From contig NZ_CP173427.1 in NCBI RefSeq assembly GCF_045038035.1, positions 310,001-374,000 on the forward strand: 64,000 nt of DNA, written 5' to 3'. Source of the DNA: Paenibacillus_F chitinolyticus_A. GTDB lineage: Bacteria > Bacillota > Bacilli > Paenibacillales > NBRC-103111. The notes beneath the pieces are model-generated. The model did not search any database and was not told where the DNA came from. It saw nothing but the letters and a program-made list of their open reading frames with translations. The translations under genes were made by a program, and so were the position numbers. Below, one piece after another: positions 25,103 through 38,496 of this stretch (its first letter is position 1; each line of letters opens with the position of its first letter).

Positions 25103-25699
25103 TTGCATTATCCAGAACCGATTTCCAAATTAATCGACGCATTTACACGCTTGCCCGGCGTCGGCCCCAAAACAGCCGGACGTCTGGCTTTTCACGTTCT
25201 CCGTATGAAGGAAGAAGACGTGCTTGATTTTGCCAAGGCGCTCGTGAACGTCAAACGCAATCTCCACTACTGCTCCGTCTGCTGCAATATCACGGATATC
25301 GATCCGTGCCGCATCTGTCAGGATAAGAGCCGCGACAGGTCCGTTATCTGCGTGGTTCAGGAGCCGAAGGATTTGGTTGCGATGGAGCGGACGAGAGAAT
25401 TCGACGGCTATTATCATGTGCTGCACGGCGCCATTTCTCCTATGGAGGGCATTGGACCGGATCAGATTCACATTGCCGAACTGTTGAAACGTCTCGGAGA
25501 CGAGCAGGTTAAAGAGATGATTCTGGCAACCAACCCCAACATAGAAGGAGAAGCTACGGCCATGTATCTTTCCAGGCTGGTTAAAGGCTTCGGCCTTAAG
25601 GTGACCCGTATCGCGCATGGCCTTCCTGTCGGGGGAGATCTAGAGTATGCGGATGAAGTAACGCTCACCAAGGCGCTTGAAGGCCGCAGGGAGATTTAG
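25103..25699 (+). CDS. recR: recombination mediator protein RecR
   Basis: RecR, 198 residues, acts with RecO (and RecF) to load RecA on gapped DNA. Domains in order: helix-hairpin-helix (RLPGVGPKTAGRLA), C4 zinc finger (CSVCCNITDIDPCRIC), Toprim domain (VICVVQEPKDLVAMER) and C-terminal Walker B-like region. The start is TTG at 25103 with AAAAGGAG 10 bases upstream. The dnaX-ebfC-recR cluster is conserved across bacteria. A terminator follows at 25752. Confidence 0.96.
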   Translation: MHYPEPISKLIDAFTRLPGVGPKTAGRLAFHVLRMKEEDVLDFAKALVNVKRNLHYCSVCCNITDIDPCRICQDKSRDRSVICVVQEPKDLVAMERTREFDGYYHVLHGAISPMEGIGPDQIHIAELLKRLGDEQVKEMILATNPNIEGEATAMYLSRLVKGFGLKVTRIAHGLPVGGDLEYADEVTLTKALEGRREI

Positions 25700-25751
25700 G
25701 CGGCTCTCTTCTTAGTTTGCACTGCATTCTTGATTGAAAATAAAATTTGGC

Positions 25752-25782
25752 CCGCCTTTCTTTATGAAGGCGGCTTTTTTTG
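25752..25782 (+). terminator. recR terminator
   Basis: CCGCCTT pairs with AAGGCGG across TCTTTATG, followed by a run of seven T residues. Confidence 0.75.
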
Positions 25783-25873
25783 TTTTCGGACAGGTTCTAA
25801 TCGGGTCTCTCTTCTCCATAGGATATTAAAGGCGACAGGCTCATGGCGATTATGAGTACAGGGGGGGAAAGGC

Positions 25874-26149
25874 ATGAATGACCTGAGGAAGAATGCATTC
25901 TTGTTTCAGCGGGGGACCCGAAAAACAGACGAACAGGACAAGCAGGAGCTGCTGGCCGAGATCAGATTGGCCCTTTCGCAATGGAAAACGGCGCAGCACC
26001 ATTTCGAGCACGCATTGGAAAAAGACGAGATCGATTATGCCATCTATGCGGTGGAGGCGGCGGAAAAACGTTATGAAATGCTGCTCAGGCAAGCTAAAAA
26101 ACTGAACGTGACGTCCGCTTATCATATTACTGCGGAGGTGCGGGGATGA
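25874..26149 (+). CDS. yaaL: YaaL family DUF2508 protein
   Basis: Small, highly charged, probably all-helical protein of 91 residues matching the YaaL/DUF2508 family. Function is unknown. The central region (LLAEIRLALSQWKTAQHHF) has coiled-coil character. ATG at 25874 follows GGGGGGGAAAGG. Its stop overlaps the bofA start as ATGA, so the two are coupled, as in the recR-yaaL-bofA cluster of Bacillus. Confidence 0.85.
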   Translation: MNDLRKNAFLFQRGTRKTDEQDKQELLAEIRLALSQWKTAQHHFEHALEKDEIDYAIYAVEAAEKRYEMLLRQAKKLNVTSAYHITAEVRG

Positions 26150-26409
26150 AAACGGCCGTATGGGGAATGCTTGCTTTGTCGGCCGGAGCTCTGCTGTTTT
26201 TGCTGGTTCGCCAGCCGGGGGTCCGCAAAATTTTTTCAAGCATCGGTGTACATGTTGTGGTAGCGGCGTTTCTTCTTTATGGTATACAGCTGTTAAGTGG
26301 ATATACCCGGTTCGAACTGCCGATCAACATCTATACGGTAGGGACCGTATCCGTTCTAGGAGTACCTGGATTGATGCTTCTGGCCGCTCTTAAAGTCGTG
26401 CTTGTGTAA
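26146..26409 (+). CDS. bofA: pro-sigma-K processing inhibitor BofA
   Basis: Integral membrane protein of 87 residues with two hydrophobic segments (about 5-22 and 34-52) and a hydrophobic end (VLGVPGLMLLAALKVVLV) carrying the conserved GVPG-type loop. In Bacillus BofA holds the SpoIVFB protease inactive in the forespore outer membrane until engulfment is complete, delaying sigma-K activation. The ATG overlaps the yaaL stop. Identification rests on length, topology, the C-terminal motif and the yaaL neighbour. The rRNA locus promoter begins 50 bases downstream. Confidence 0.92.
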   Translation: MKTAVWGMLALSAGALLFLLVRQPGVRKIFSSIGVHVVVAAFLLYGIQLLSGYTRFELPINIYTVGTVSVLGVPGLMLLAALKVVLV

Positions 26410-26459
26410 GCTGCCGGTATTTATATTTCACATGGTTAAAATTGTATGTTTGAAAATTG

Positions 26460-26488
26460 TTGACTTCATATTTGTCCCGTGGTATCTT
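26460..26488 (+). promoter_or_regulatory. rRNA promoter
   Basis: TTGACT at 26460-26465, 17 bases, TATCTT at 26483-26488. An A/T-rich stretch before it could serve as an UP element. The leader that follows ends in a sequence (26545-26575) complementary to 28289-28319, which closes the 16S processing stem. Confidence 0.7.
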
Positions 26489-26679
26489 ATTTAAGTCGCC
26501 GCTGAAACACGGTGCCAACAACGAGGCTGACAAGCCGAGATTGTCCTTTGAAAACTGAACAACGAGTGATTGAAGCGTCTCAAGTAATTGAGACATTAAA
26601 TGAGAAGAAATTCTCGTCAGCTTTGAATGTTTGAGCTTAATCAGCTTGAGATAAACCGCTGGCCATTGGCCGGCACAAC

Positions 26680-28237
<1,558 letters not shown>

Positions 28238-28382
28238 TGGAGACTCGGGTCCTGAAACGGACCCAGTCAAGAAGGCATCGCCTTCAACCTTCAATCACTC
28301 GTTGTCAGTTTTGAAAGGGCAAGAACCTTTCAAGCTACAAACCCTTTCTGGAGTTTGGCGACTCCGGAAACCACGCAATTCG

Positions 28383-28499
28383 TTTGGTGACGATGGCGGA
28401 AGGGAACCACGCGTACCCATCCCGAACACGACCGTTAAGCCTTCCAGCGCCGATGGTACTTGGACCGAAGGGTCCTGGGAGAGTAGGACGTTGCCAAGC
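28383..28499 (+). rRNA. 5S ribosomal RNA, placed between 16S and 23S
   Basis: A 117-base 5S rRNA starting TTTGGTGACGATGGCGGAAG and ending in GTAGGACGTTGCCAAGC; the CCGAACACG loop C and GCGCCGATGGTA are typical. Its ends pair. It lies 146 bases after the 16S gene and before the tRNAs and 23S, an abnormal position. An intrinsic terminator follows directly. Confidence 0.95.
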
Positions 28500-28500
28500 G

Positions 28501-28524
28501 AACCCACTTTGTGGGTTTTTATTT
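28501..28524 (+). terminator. intrinsic terminator directly after the 5S gene
   Basis: AACCCAC pairs with GTGGGTT around TTT, then TTTATTTT. Such a terminator normally closes an rRNA operon; here tRNA-Ile, tRNA-Ala and 23S lie beyond it. Confidence 0.75.
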
Positions 28525-28590
28525 TGCGAAAAGAGCAGGCAGTTGCTTGCTAGCACGCAAGACCAAAGTGAGTGAGAACTCACAGCATAC

Positions 28591-28669
<79 letters not shown>

Positions 28670-28698
28670 TTCCTGACAACCACATAAGGATACCTTTT

Positions 28699-28774
28699 GG
28701 GGCCATAGCTCAGCTGGGAGAGCGCCTGCCTTGCAAGCAGGAGGTCAGCGGTTCGATCCCGCTTGGCTCCACCA
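28699..28774 (+). tRNA. tRNA-Ala (TGC)
   Basis: A 76-base cloverleaf starting GGGGCCATAGCTCAGCTGG; the anticodon stem CCTGC/GCAGG encloses CTTGCAA (anticodon TGC), and the CCA end is encoded. The Ile-Ala pair is the usual spacer pair of Bacillus rRNA operons. Confidence 0.97.
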
Positions 28775-28816
28775 AAACCTTCTTCCAAACGGTCGTAATT
28801 TCCAGTAAATTACGGG

Positions 28817-28846
28817 TTGATCTGAAGATGCGTGATGTGGTAAGAT
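28817..28846 (+). promoter_or_regulatory. promoter-like sequence before the 23S leader
   Basis: TTGATC at 28817-28822, an 18-base spacer ending in TGG, and TAAGAT at 28841-28846 (extended -10). It is followed by a leader parallel to that of the 16S gene: a short GC hairpin (CCGCT/AGCGG) and then the CCTTGAAAACTAGATAGCG block that closes the 23S processing stem. Confidence 0.4.
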
Positions 28847-29022
28847 ACTTCTTGCCGCTTTGAGCGGTAACGAAGTCAGTTGATCCTTGAAAACTAGATA
28901 GCGAAACATGTAACTAGAATCATCCAAAACCTTGATGGTTTGATGTAAAGCGAAGTTATATGCTGAGAAGTGATTTTTTAAGCGCAGCTTAATAGCACGA
29001 GTCAGGATATAACGGAGCGTTT

Positions 29023-31943
<2,921 letters not shown>

Positions 31944-32061
31944 GAGGCTTTTCCGACAGGAAAATGCCGCATCGAAAGGCGTACGCGGTAAGCGTAGGCA
32001 CCACAAGATCTTTGGATGGATCGACTGCACGTTTCGCTGCTAGTTTTCAGGGAGCAACGAA

Positions 32062-32094
32062 AACCTCTATGAATTTATTTCATAGAGGTTTTTT
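32062..32094 (+). terminator. terminator after 23S
   Basis: AACCTCTATGAA pairs with TTCATAGAGGTT around a short T/A loop and is followed by TTTT. It closes the rRNA locus directly after the 23S processing stem. Confidence 0.85.
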
Positions 32095-32168
32095 GCTGTA
32101 TTTGCATATTTTTCGGGATAGCGTTAAAACTAAAGAGAGGGAGTTCCGCTTAACTGTTTATCAGGTAC

Positions 32169-32222
32169 TTGCAAAGTAATATGAAAATGATTATAATTAA
32201 GTTAAGGTCAAAGAAAGTCAAA
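32169..32222 (+). promoter_or_regulatory. ctsR operon promoter with CtsR operator
   Basis: TTGCAA (32169-32174), 17 bases, TATAAT (32192-32197). The CtsR heptad repeat GGTCAAA-GAA-AGTCAAA lies at 32206-32222, over the expected start of transcription. This is the usual class III heat-shock arrangement in which CtsR represses its own operon. Confidence 0.88.
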
Positions 32223-32257
32223 GTCAATTTACTTCTCAACAACGGGAGGCTGAATTG

Positions 32258-32719
32258 ATGCGTAATGTTTCCGAGATTATTGAGCAATACCTAAAGCATA
32301 TACTGCAGCAAAGCACCGAAGGGTCCATTGAGATCCAGCGGAACGAGCTCGCTGATCAATTTCAGTGTGTGCCGTCTCAGATTAATTATGTCATCAGCAC
32401 ACGATTTACCCTTGAAAAAGGCTACGTGGTGGAAAGCAAGCGCGGAGGCGGGGGTTATATCCGGATTCAGAAGATCGAACTCAACGCCTACGGTTCACTG
32501 CTGGACACCATCATGACTACCATTCGTGAAAGTATAGATCAAGCGTCGGCCGAAGGGTTGATTTACCGTCTGGAAGAAGGCCGGTTGATCAGCCGGAGGG
32601 AAGCTGCCATCATTAAAGCGGCCATATCGCGGGATGTGCTTCAGTTTAAGCTTCCTTTACGGGATGAAGTCCGTGCCCGGATTTTAAAGGCGATGCTGAT
32701 ATCCTTACTGAGCAAATAA
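32258..32719 (+). CDS. ctsR: transcriptional repressor CtsR
   Basis: Repressor of class III heat-shock genes, 153 residues. The N-terminal winged helix-turn-helix (EIIEQYLKHIL to RGGGGYIRI, with the glycine-rich wing that senses heat) precedes the C-terminal four-helix dimer domain (IYRLEEGRLISRREAAIIKA). ATG at 32258 has GGGAGG 9 bases upstream. It heads ctsR-mcsA-mcsB-clpC and its operator overlaps its own promoter. In this system McsB with McsA inactivates CtsR during stress and ClpCP degrades it. Confidence 0.96.
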   Translation: MRNVSEIIEQYLKHILQQSTEGSIEIQRNELADQFQCVPSQINYVISTRFTLEKGYVVESKRGGGGYIRIQKIELNAYGSLLDTIMTTIRESIDQASAEGLIYRLEEGRLISRREAAIIKAAISRDVLQFKLPLRDEVRARILKAMLISLLSK

Positions 32720-32731
32720 GGAGGGGTTGAC

Positions 32732-33250
32732 GTGCTTTGTCAAGAATGCGGCAAACGGCCCGCAACGCTTCATTTTACGAAAATCGTTAACGGCGAGAAA
32801 ACAGAGTTTCACTTCTGTGAAACATGCGCCAAAGAGAAGGGCGAGCTTATTCCCGGTACGCCGGGAGGGTTTTCCATTCATAATTTGCTTTCGGGCCTGC
32901 TGGACTTCGATCCTTCCTCCGGAACGGTCTCAAGCAAAGCGCGTCCGATAAGATGCGAACACTGCGGACTTACGTATTCACAGTTCAGCAAGCTGGGACG
33001 TTTCGGCTGCAGCCACTGCTATGAAAGCTTTCAGGATAAGTTGGATCCCCTGTTTAAGCGGGTTCACGGCAATACGCAGCATGTCGGCAAAGTGCCGAAA
33101 CGTTCCGGACAGGAGATCGAGTTGAAGCGTGAGGTGGAGCGTCTCAAGAAAGAACTTCAGACGTACATCGAACAGGAAGAATTCGAGCAAGCGGCTCAAC
33201 TGCGAGACCGTATTCGCGACCTCGATAAGAAGTCAGCCGGCAGCAGTTAA
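32732..33250 (+). CDS. mcsA: McsA, activator of protein-arginine kinase
   Basis: Zinc-binding protein of 172 residues that activates McsB and modulates CtsR. Four CxxC pairs are visible: CQEC, CETC, CEHC and CSHC. A C-terminal UVR motif (about residues 135-168, with EEFEQAAQLRDRIRDL) follows a coiled-coil region. GTG at 32732 with AAGGAGGGG 7 bases upstream. It lies 12 bases after ctsR and 51 before mcsB in a single operon. Confidence 0.95.
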   Translation: MLCQECGKRPATLHFTKIVNGEKTEFHFCETCAKEKGELIPGTPGGFSIHNLLSGLLDFDPSSGTVSSKARPIRCEHCGLTYSQFSKLGRFGCSHCYESFQDKLDPLFKRVHGNTQHVGKVPKRSGQEIELKREVERLKKELQTYIEQEEFEQAAQLRDRIRDLDKKSAGSS

Positions 33251-33301
33251 CTTCGACGCCCGCCTCAAACCTTTGAACTTGGAGAAAAGGAGGGTTCCTC
33301 T

Positions 33302-34366
33302 TTGAGACATTTTGTCAAGGAAGCATTAAGCGAATGGATGAAAGGGGACGGTCCCGATTCGGATATTGTGATCAGCAGCCGCATCCGTATAGCGCGGAAT
33401 CTGCAAGATTATCCGTTTCCTATGTTGGCCGCGAACCAGCAGTCCGCGGAAGTGCTTGAGAAAGTTTCAGCTGTACTGGGCAATGAAGATTTAAAAACGA
33501 TCAGCGACTTCACGCTTGTACCGCTCTCGGAACTAAATGAACTGGAGCGGAGGATCCTGGTAGAGAAGCATTTGATCAGCCCGAATCTGGCAACCGAATC
33601 GCGGAACGGAGCCGTTATCCTTAATGATAACGAATCTATCAGCATTATGGTGAATGAAGAGGATCATCTTCGGATTCAATGTCTGTGTCCCGGATTTCAA
33701 ATTAAAGAGGCCTGGGATCTGGCGAACCAGATTGACGATATTTTCGAATCTCAGCTAGACTACGGCTTTGACGAAAGACGCGGCTACTTGACCAGCTGCC
33801 CTACGAATGTGGGAACCGGTATACGGGCTTCGGTCATGATGCATCTGCCCGCTCTTGTTTTGACCCAGCAAATCAATCGAATTCTATCGGCGGTTTCACA
33901 GGTCGGCTTGACAGTCCGGGGCCTATATGGCGAAGGAAGCGAAGCGTTGGGAAATTTATTTCAGATTTCCAATCAGATTACGCTCGGCCAGTCCGAAGAT
34001 GAAATCATTGATAATCTATATAGCGTAGCCAAACAGATTATCGAACACGAGCGCGCCGCAAGAAGGCAACTCATGCAGGAATCCAGAATACGTATAACAG
34101 ACCGCGTTATGCGGTCATACGGAATTTTGACTCACGCTTCGATTATCGATTCCAAGGAAGCGGCGCAGCGGCTATCCGATGTCCGCCTTGGCATAGATCT
34201 TAATTTAGTGGGGGAAGTTCCCGCACACACCATGAATGAGCTTCTTGTGATGACACAGCCGGGATTTTTGCAGCAAATAGCAGGGGAGCTTTTATCTCCC
34301 GACGACCGGGATATCCGGCGTGCTCAAATCATCAGGGAAAGATTCAAGCCGTGTCATAACGTTTAA
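33302..34366 (+). CDS. mcsB: protein-arginine kinase McsB
   Basis: Arginine kinase of 354 residues related to phosphagen kinases. It phosphorylates arginines in unfolded proteins, tagging them for ClpC-ClpP. The phosphagen kinase fold is marked by SSRIRIARN near the start, the NDNESISIMVNEEDHLR segment and SCPTNVGTGIRASVMMHLP in the nucleotide-binding half. TTG at 33302 with AAAGGAGGG upstream. It precedes clpC by 46 bases in the CtsR operon. Confidence 0.96.
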   Translation: MRHFVKEALSEWMKGDGPDSDIVISSRIRIARNLQDYPFPMLAANQQSAEVLEKVSAVLGNEDLKTISDFTLVPLSELNELERRILVEKHLISPNLATESRNGAVILNDNESISIMVNEEDHLRIQCLCPGFQIKEAWDLANQIDDIFESQLDYGFDERRGYLTSCPTNVGTGIRASVMMHLPALVLTQQINRILSAVSQVGLTVRGLYGEGSEALGNLFQISNQITLGQSEDEIIDNLYSVAKQIIEHERAARRQLMQESRIRITDRVMRSYGILTHASIIDSKEAAQRLSDVRLGIDLNLVGEVPAHTMNELLVMTQPGFLQQIAGELLSPDDRDIRRAQIIRERFKPCHNV

Positions 34367-34412
34367 TGGTACTATACGACTTTCGTTCGAAATTACAATG
34401 GAGGTGCTAAGT

Positions 34413-36860
34413 ATGATGTTTGGAAGATTTACGGAACGTGCACAGAAAGTTCTTTCCCTTGCACAGGAAGAAGCAGTACGCCTGGGTCACAACAATATAG
34501 GTACGGAGCATATCTTGCTGGGCCTTATCCGCGAAGGCGAAGGCATTGCGGCCAAAGCGCTGGTGGCTCTCGGACTCGGACTTGAAAAAATTCAAGATGA
34601 GGTCGAATCTTTAATCGGCCGCGGACAAGAGCAGCCCTCCAATATCGCTTACACACCGCGTGCCAAAAAGGTCATTGAACTTTCGATGGACGAAGCCAGA
34701 AAGCTTGGCCATACGTACGTAGGAACGGAGCATATCCTGCTCGGTCTGATCCGTGAGGGCGAAGGGGTTGCGGCTCGCGTGCTGAACAACCTGGGCATTT
34801 CCTTGAACAAAGCCCGCCAGCAAGTCCTGCAGCTTCTCGGAAGCAGCGAGGTCGTTTCGAGCAATCACGGCAGTGGCAACAACGTCAACACGCCTACGCT
34901 GGACAGTCTCGCGAGAGATCTGACGGCTATCGCCAAAGAAGGTAACTTGGATCCGGTAATCGGACGTTCCAAAGAAATCGAGCGTGTTATTCAGGTTCTC
35001 AGCCGCCGCACCAAAAACAACCCCGTTCTGATCGGGGAGCCAGGTGTAGGTAAAACGGCTATCGCCGAAGGTCTCGCTCAAAAGATCATCAACAATGAAA
35101 TTCCGGAAACGTTAAAAGATAAGCGTGTCATGACGCTCGATATGGGTTCTGTCGTGGCAGGCACCAAATACCGCGGTGAATTTGAAGATCGTCTGAAGAA
35201 GATCATGGATGAAATCCGCCAGGCGGGGAACATCATTCTCTTCATCGATGAGCTGCATACCTTGATCGGCGCCGGCGGTGCAGAGGGTGCGATTGATGCC
35301 TCCAACATTCTGAAGCCGGCTTTGGCTCGCGGCGAACTGCAGTGCATCGGAGCCACTACTTTGGATGAGTACCGCAAATACATCGAGAAGGATGCCGCTC
35401 TGGAGCGCCGCTTCCAGCCGATTACGGTGGATCAGCCGACTCCGGAAGAAGCGATCCAAATTCTTCACGGACTGCGTGACCGTTACGAGGCGCATCACCG
35501 GGTGAAAATCACCGATGAAGCCATCGAGGAAGCAGTCAAGCTGTCGGACCGCTATATTCCCGACCGTTTCCTGCCCGATAAGGCGATCGACTTGATCGAT
35601 GAAGCAAGCTCGAAAGTAAGGCTTCACTCTTACACGGTACCGCCTAGCTTGAAAGAGCTGGAGCAAAAGCTCGAAAACATCCGCAAGGAGAAAGACGCGG
35701 CCGTTCAAAGCCAGGAGTTCGAGAAAGCCGCTTCTTTGCGTGATACCGAGCAAAAGCTGCGCGAAGAACTCGACAGCACGAAGAACGATTGGAAAGAGAA
35801 GCAGGGACGCATGGACACGGAGGTGACTCCGGACGACATCGCCCAGGTGGTTGCAAGCTGGACCGGTATTCCGGTACGTAAACTGGCTGAGGAGGAGACG
35901 GAGCGTCTTCTTAAAATGGAAGACATCCTTCACAACCGTGTGATCGGCCAGGAAGAAGCGGTGAAAGCGGTCAGCCGCGCAATCCGCCGTGCAAGAGCGG
36001 GTCTGAAAGATCCGAAGCGTCCGATGGGCTCCTTTATCTTCCTGGGTCCGACCGGTGTAGGTAAAACCGAGCTTGCCCGTGCTTTGGCGGAATCCCTGTT
36101 CGGAGATGAAAATGCCGTTATTCGCATTGATATGTCCGAATATATGGAGAAACACTCCACGTCCCGTCTCGTAGGAGCGCCTCCGGGATATGTAGGCTAT
36201 GAAGAAGGCGGCCAATTGACCGAAAAAGTACGCCGCAAGCCTTACTCCGTTGTCCTGCTTGATGAAATCGAGAAAGCACATCCGGAAGTGTTCAATATCC
36301 TTCTGCAGGTGCTGGAAGACGGGCGCCTTACCGATTCCAAAGGCCGTACCGTTGACTTCCGCAACACCTTGATCATCATGACGTCTAACGTGGGCGCCGA
36401 TACGATTAAGAAAAATTCGACGCTAGGCTTTACGGCTGTCCAAGATTCCGGCAAAGATTACAACAACATGAAGGACAAAGTAATGAATGAGCTGAAGAAA
36501 AGCTTCCGTCCGGAGTTCCTGAACCGGATCGACGAAATTATCGTCTTCCACTCTCTCGACGAGAAGCATATTGCTGAAATCGTCAGCCTCATGGCCGACG
36601 AGCTCCGCAAGCGCCTGAAAGAACAGGAAGTCGACTTTATCCTCACCGATAACGCGAAGAACTTCCTGGCCAAGGAAGGCTTTGATCCAAGCTATGGAGC
36701 AAGGCCGCTTCGCAGGGCGATCCAGAAGCACATTGAGGACCGTCTTTCCGAAGAACTTCTCAAAGGAAGCATTTCCAAGGGCGACTCCCTTACTATAGAC
36801 GAAAAAGACGGCGAACTGGTTGTGCTTCGGAACGAAGAAGCGATGACGCAGACCAAGTAA
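34413..36860 (+). CDS. clpC: ATP-dependent Clp protease ATP-binding subunit ClpC
   Basis: Hsp100 unfoldase of 815 residues that feeds ClpP. Two N-domain repeats (HNNIGTEHILLGL and HTYVGTEHILLGL) bind adaptors and phosphoarginine. AAA1 has Walker A GEPGVGKT and Walker B LFIDELH; the middle UVR-like coiled coil (EFEKAASLRDTEQKL) binds MecA; AAA2 has GPTGVGKTE. The LGF tripeptide that docks ClpP is in the STLGFTAV region. The ATG at 34413 has GGAGGTG upstream; the in-frame extension into mcsB is not supported. A terminator closes the CtsR operon at 36873. Confidence 0.97.
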   Translation: MMFGRFTERAQKVLSLAQEEAVRLGHNNIGTEHILLGLIREGEGIAAKALVALGLGLEKIQDEVESLIGRGQEQPSNIAYTPRAKKVIELSMDEARKLGHTYVGTEHILLGLIREGEGVAARVLNNLGISLNKARQQVLQLLGSSEVVSSNHGSGNNVNTPTLDSLARDLTAIAKEGNLDPVIGRSKEIERVIQVLSRRTKNNPVLIGEPGVGKTAIAEGLAQKIINNEIPETLKDKRVMTLDMGSVVAGTKYRGEFEDRLKKIMDEIRQAGNIILFIDELHTLIGAGGAEGAIDASNILKPALARGELQCIGATTLDEYRKYIEKDAALERRFQPITVDQPTPEEAIQILHGLRDRYEAHHRVKITDEAIEEAVKLSDRYIPDRFLPDKAIDLIDEASSKVRLHSYTVPPSLKELEQKLENIRKEKDAAVQSQEFEKAASLRDTEQKLREELDSTKNDWKEKQGRMDTEVTPDDIAQVVASWTGIPVRKLAEEETERLLKMEDILHNRVIGQEEAVKAVSRAIRRARAGLKDPKRPMGSFIFLGPTGVGKTELARALAESLFGDENAVIRIDMSEYMEKHSTSRLVGAPPGYVGYEEGGQLTEKVRRKPYSVVLLDEIEKAHPEVFNILLQVLEDGRLTDSKGRTVDFRNTLIIMTSNVGADTIKKNSTLGFTAVQDSGKDYNNMKDKVMNELKKSFRPEFLNRIDEIIVFHSLDEKHIAEIVSLMADELRKRLKEQEVDFILTDNAKNFLAKEGFDPSYGARPLRRAIQKHIEDRLSEELLKGSISKGDSLTIDEKDGELVVLRNEEAMTQTK

Positions 36861-36872
36861 GAATTAAAATCA

Positions 36873-36914
36873 AGCATTTTGCGGTATGGAGCTGTACCGC
36901 AAAATGCTTTTTCT
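36873..36914 (+). terminator. clpC terminator
   Basis: A 14-bp stem AGCATTTTGCGGTA/TACCGCAAAATGCT with a short loop and TTTTT. It begins 13 bases after the stop. Confidence 0.85.
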
Positions 36915-37017
36915 TTTGCCAAGTACTTTCATAGCATTCGCAAAAATGGTAAACTTTGAATGACGCTGGAACGGTTTGCCCGTTCTATGCGTAGAAACAG
37001 AAGGGGAACTTCGCGCC

Positions 37018-38385
37018 ATGAGTAAAACAAAAACGAAATTCATCTGCCAGCAGTGCGGGTATGAAACCCCGAAGTGGCTCGGCAAATGTCCCGGCTGCGG
37101 AGCGTGGAACAGTTTTGCCGAAGAAGTAGAGACGGTTGTCAAGACGCAGGGAATGAATTCTTCTTTTCTGCGGACGAAAGAAAAACCGACTCCGATCATA
37201 AACATAGAAAGCAGCGTAGAGCAGCGAGTGCTTACGGATAATGGCGAGCTCAACCGCGTTTTGGGCGGCGGCTTCGTCCCCGGTTCGCTCATACTGGTCG
37301 GGGGAGATCCCGGTATAGGGAAATCAACGCTGCTCCTGCAAACCTCGCACTCGCTAACCAAAGAGGGGCGGAAGGTTCTGTACATCTCAGGCGAGGAATC
37401 GATTCGTCAGACGAAGCTGCGCGCGGACCGGCTGGATGCCGTTTCGCCGAATCTATACGTGCTCTGCGAAACGAATATGGAAGTGGTTGAAGAGGCGATC
37501 CAGGAAGTCCAGCCGGATTTTCTGGTCATCGACTCCATTCAGACCGTCTACCATCCAAGCGTATCCTCCGCCCCGGGAACCGTTTCCCAAGTACGTGAAT
37601 GCACAAGCCATTTCATGCGCATAGCTAAGCTTAAGAATATAGCGACGGTTCTTGTCGGCCATGTAACCAAGGAAGGCGCCATTGCAGGACCGCGCCTGCT
37701 TGAACACATGGTGGACTGTGTGCTTTATTTTGAAGGGGAACGGCATCACACCTACCGCGTTTTGCGTGCGGTTAAAAACCGGTTCGGTTCAACGAACGAA
37801 ATCGGCATCTTCGAAATGCGGGAAACCGGGCTGGCCGAAGTGAGCAATCCGTCGGAGCTTTTCCTGTCCGAGCGCCCGCTTGGCGTAGCCGGATCGACAG
37901 TCGTCGCCAGCATGGAAGGAACGAGACCGGTCCTGGTTGAGATACAGGCGCTTGTCTCGTCAACGAATTTCCCGTCTCCGCGAAGAATGGCTACGGGAAT
38001 CGACCATAACCGGCTATCGCTCATTATGGCGGTCTTGGAGAAACGGGTCGGCCTGTTCCTTCAGAGTCAGGACGCTTACTTGAACGTAGCCGGCGGAGTC
38101 AAGCTCGATGAGCCGGCTGTCGATCTGGCCGTGGCGATAAGCATCGCCTCCAGCTTCAAAGAGCAGCCGACGCAGGCTTACGACGCCGTGTTCGGCGAGA
38201 TCGGGCTCACGGGAGAGGTCCGCGGCGTATCGCGTATCGACCAGCGGGTCAAGGAAGCGCAGAAGCTCGGCTTCAGGCGCGTCATCATGCCTGAGAAAAG
38301 CCTCAAGGGCTGGACGCCTCCAAAGGGCATCGAAGTGGTCGGCGTAAGTACGGTGTCCGAAGCTTTGAAAGCGGCATTGGACTAG
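37018..38385 (+). CDS. radA: DNA repair protein RadA
   Basis: RadA (also called Sms), 455 residues, a RecA-like helicase that extends recombination intermediates. The N-terminal zinc finger is CQQC then CPGC (residues 10-28). The ATPase has Walker A GGDPGIGKST and the RadA-specific KNRFGSTNEIGIF motif; the C-terminal Lon-like domain follows. ATG at 37018 has AGGGGAA 9 bases upstream; an in-frame extension starting at 36976 is not preferred. The radA-disA pair is conserved: RadA restrains DisA at branched DNA in Bacillus. Confidence 0.96.
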   Translation: MSKTKTKFICQQCGYETPKWLGKCPGCGAWNSFAEEVETVVKTQGMNSSFLRTKEKPTPIINIESSVEQRVLTDNGELNRVLGGGFVPGSLILVGGDPGIGKSTLLLQTSHSLTKEGRKVLYISGEESIRQTKLRADRLDAVSPNLYVLCETNMEVVEEAIQEVQPDFLVIDSIQTVYHPSVSSAPGTVSQVRECTSHFMRIAKLKNIATVLVGHVTKEGAIAGPRLLEHMVDCVLYFEGERHHTYRVLRAVKNRFGSTNEIGIFEMRETGLAEVSNPSELFLSERPLGVAGSTVVASMEGTRPVLVEIQALVSSTNFPSPRRMATGIDHNRLSLIMAVLEKRVGLFLQSQDAYLNVAGGVKLDEPAVDLAVAISIASSFKEQPTQAYDAVFGEIGLTGEVRGVSRIDQRVKEAQKLGFRRVIMPEKSLKGWTPPKGIEVVGVSTVSEALKAALD

Positions 38386-38496
38386 TCTATAATCCGTGCA
38401 GCCGGATTCGTCGGCCATGCAAGACGGATCTATTGAAAACAAGGCTAGCGTGAAGACGCTCGGCTAACAGAACGGAAATGCTTCAGGAGGATTAAC

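Noticed and set aside
34413..34870. Direct repeat in the first 450 bases of clpC
   Set aside because: This is the duplicated Clp N-domain, normal for ClpC.
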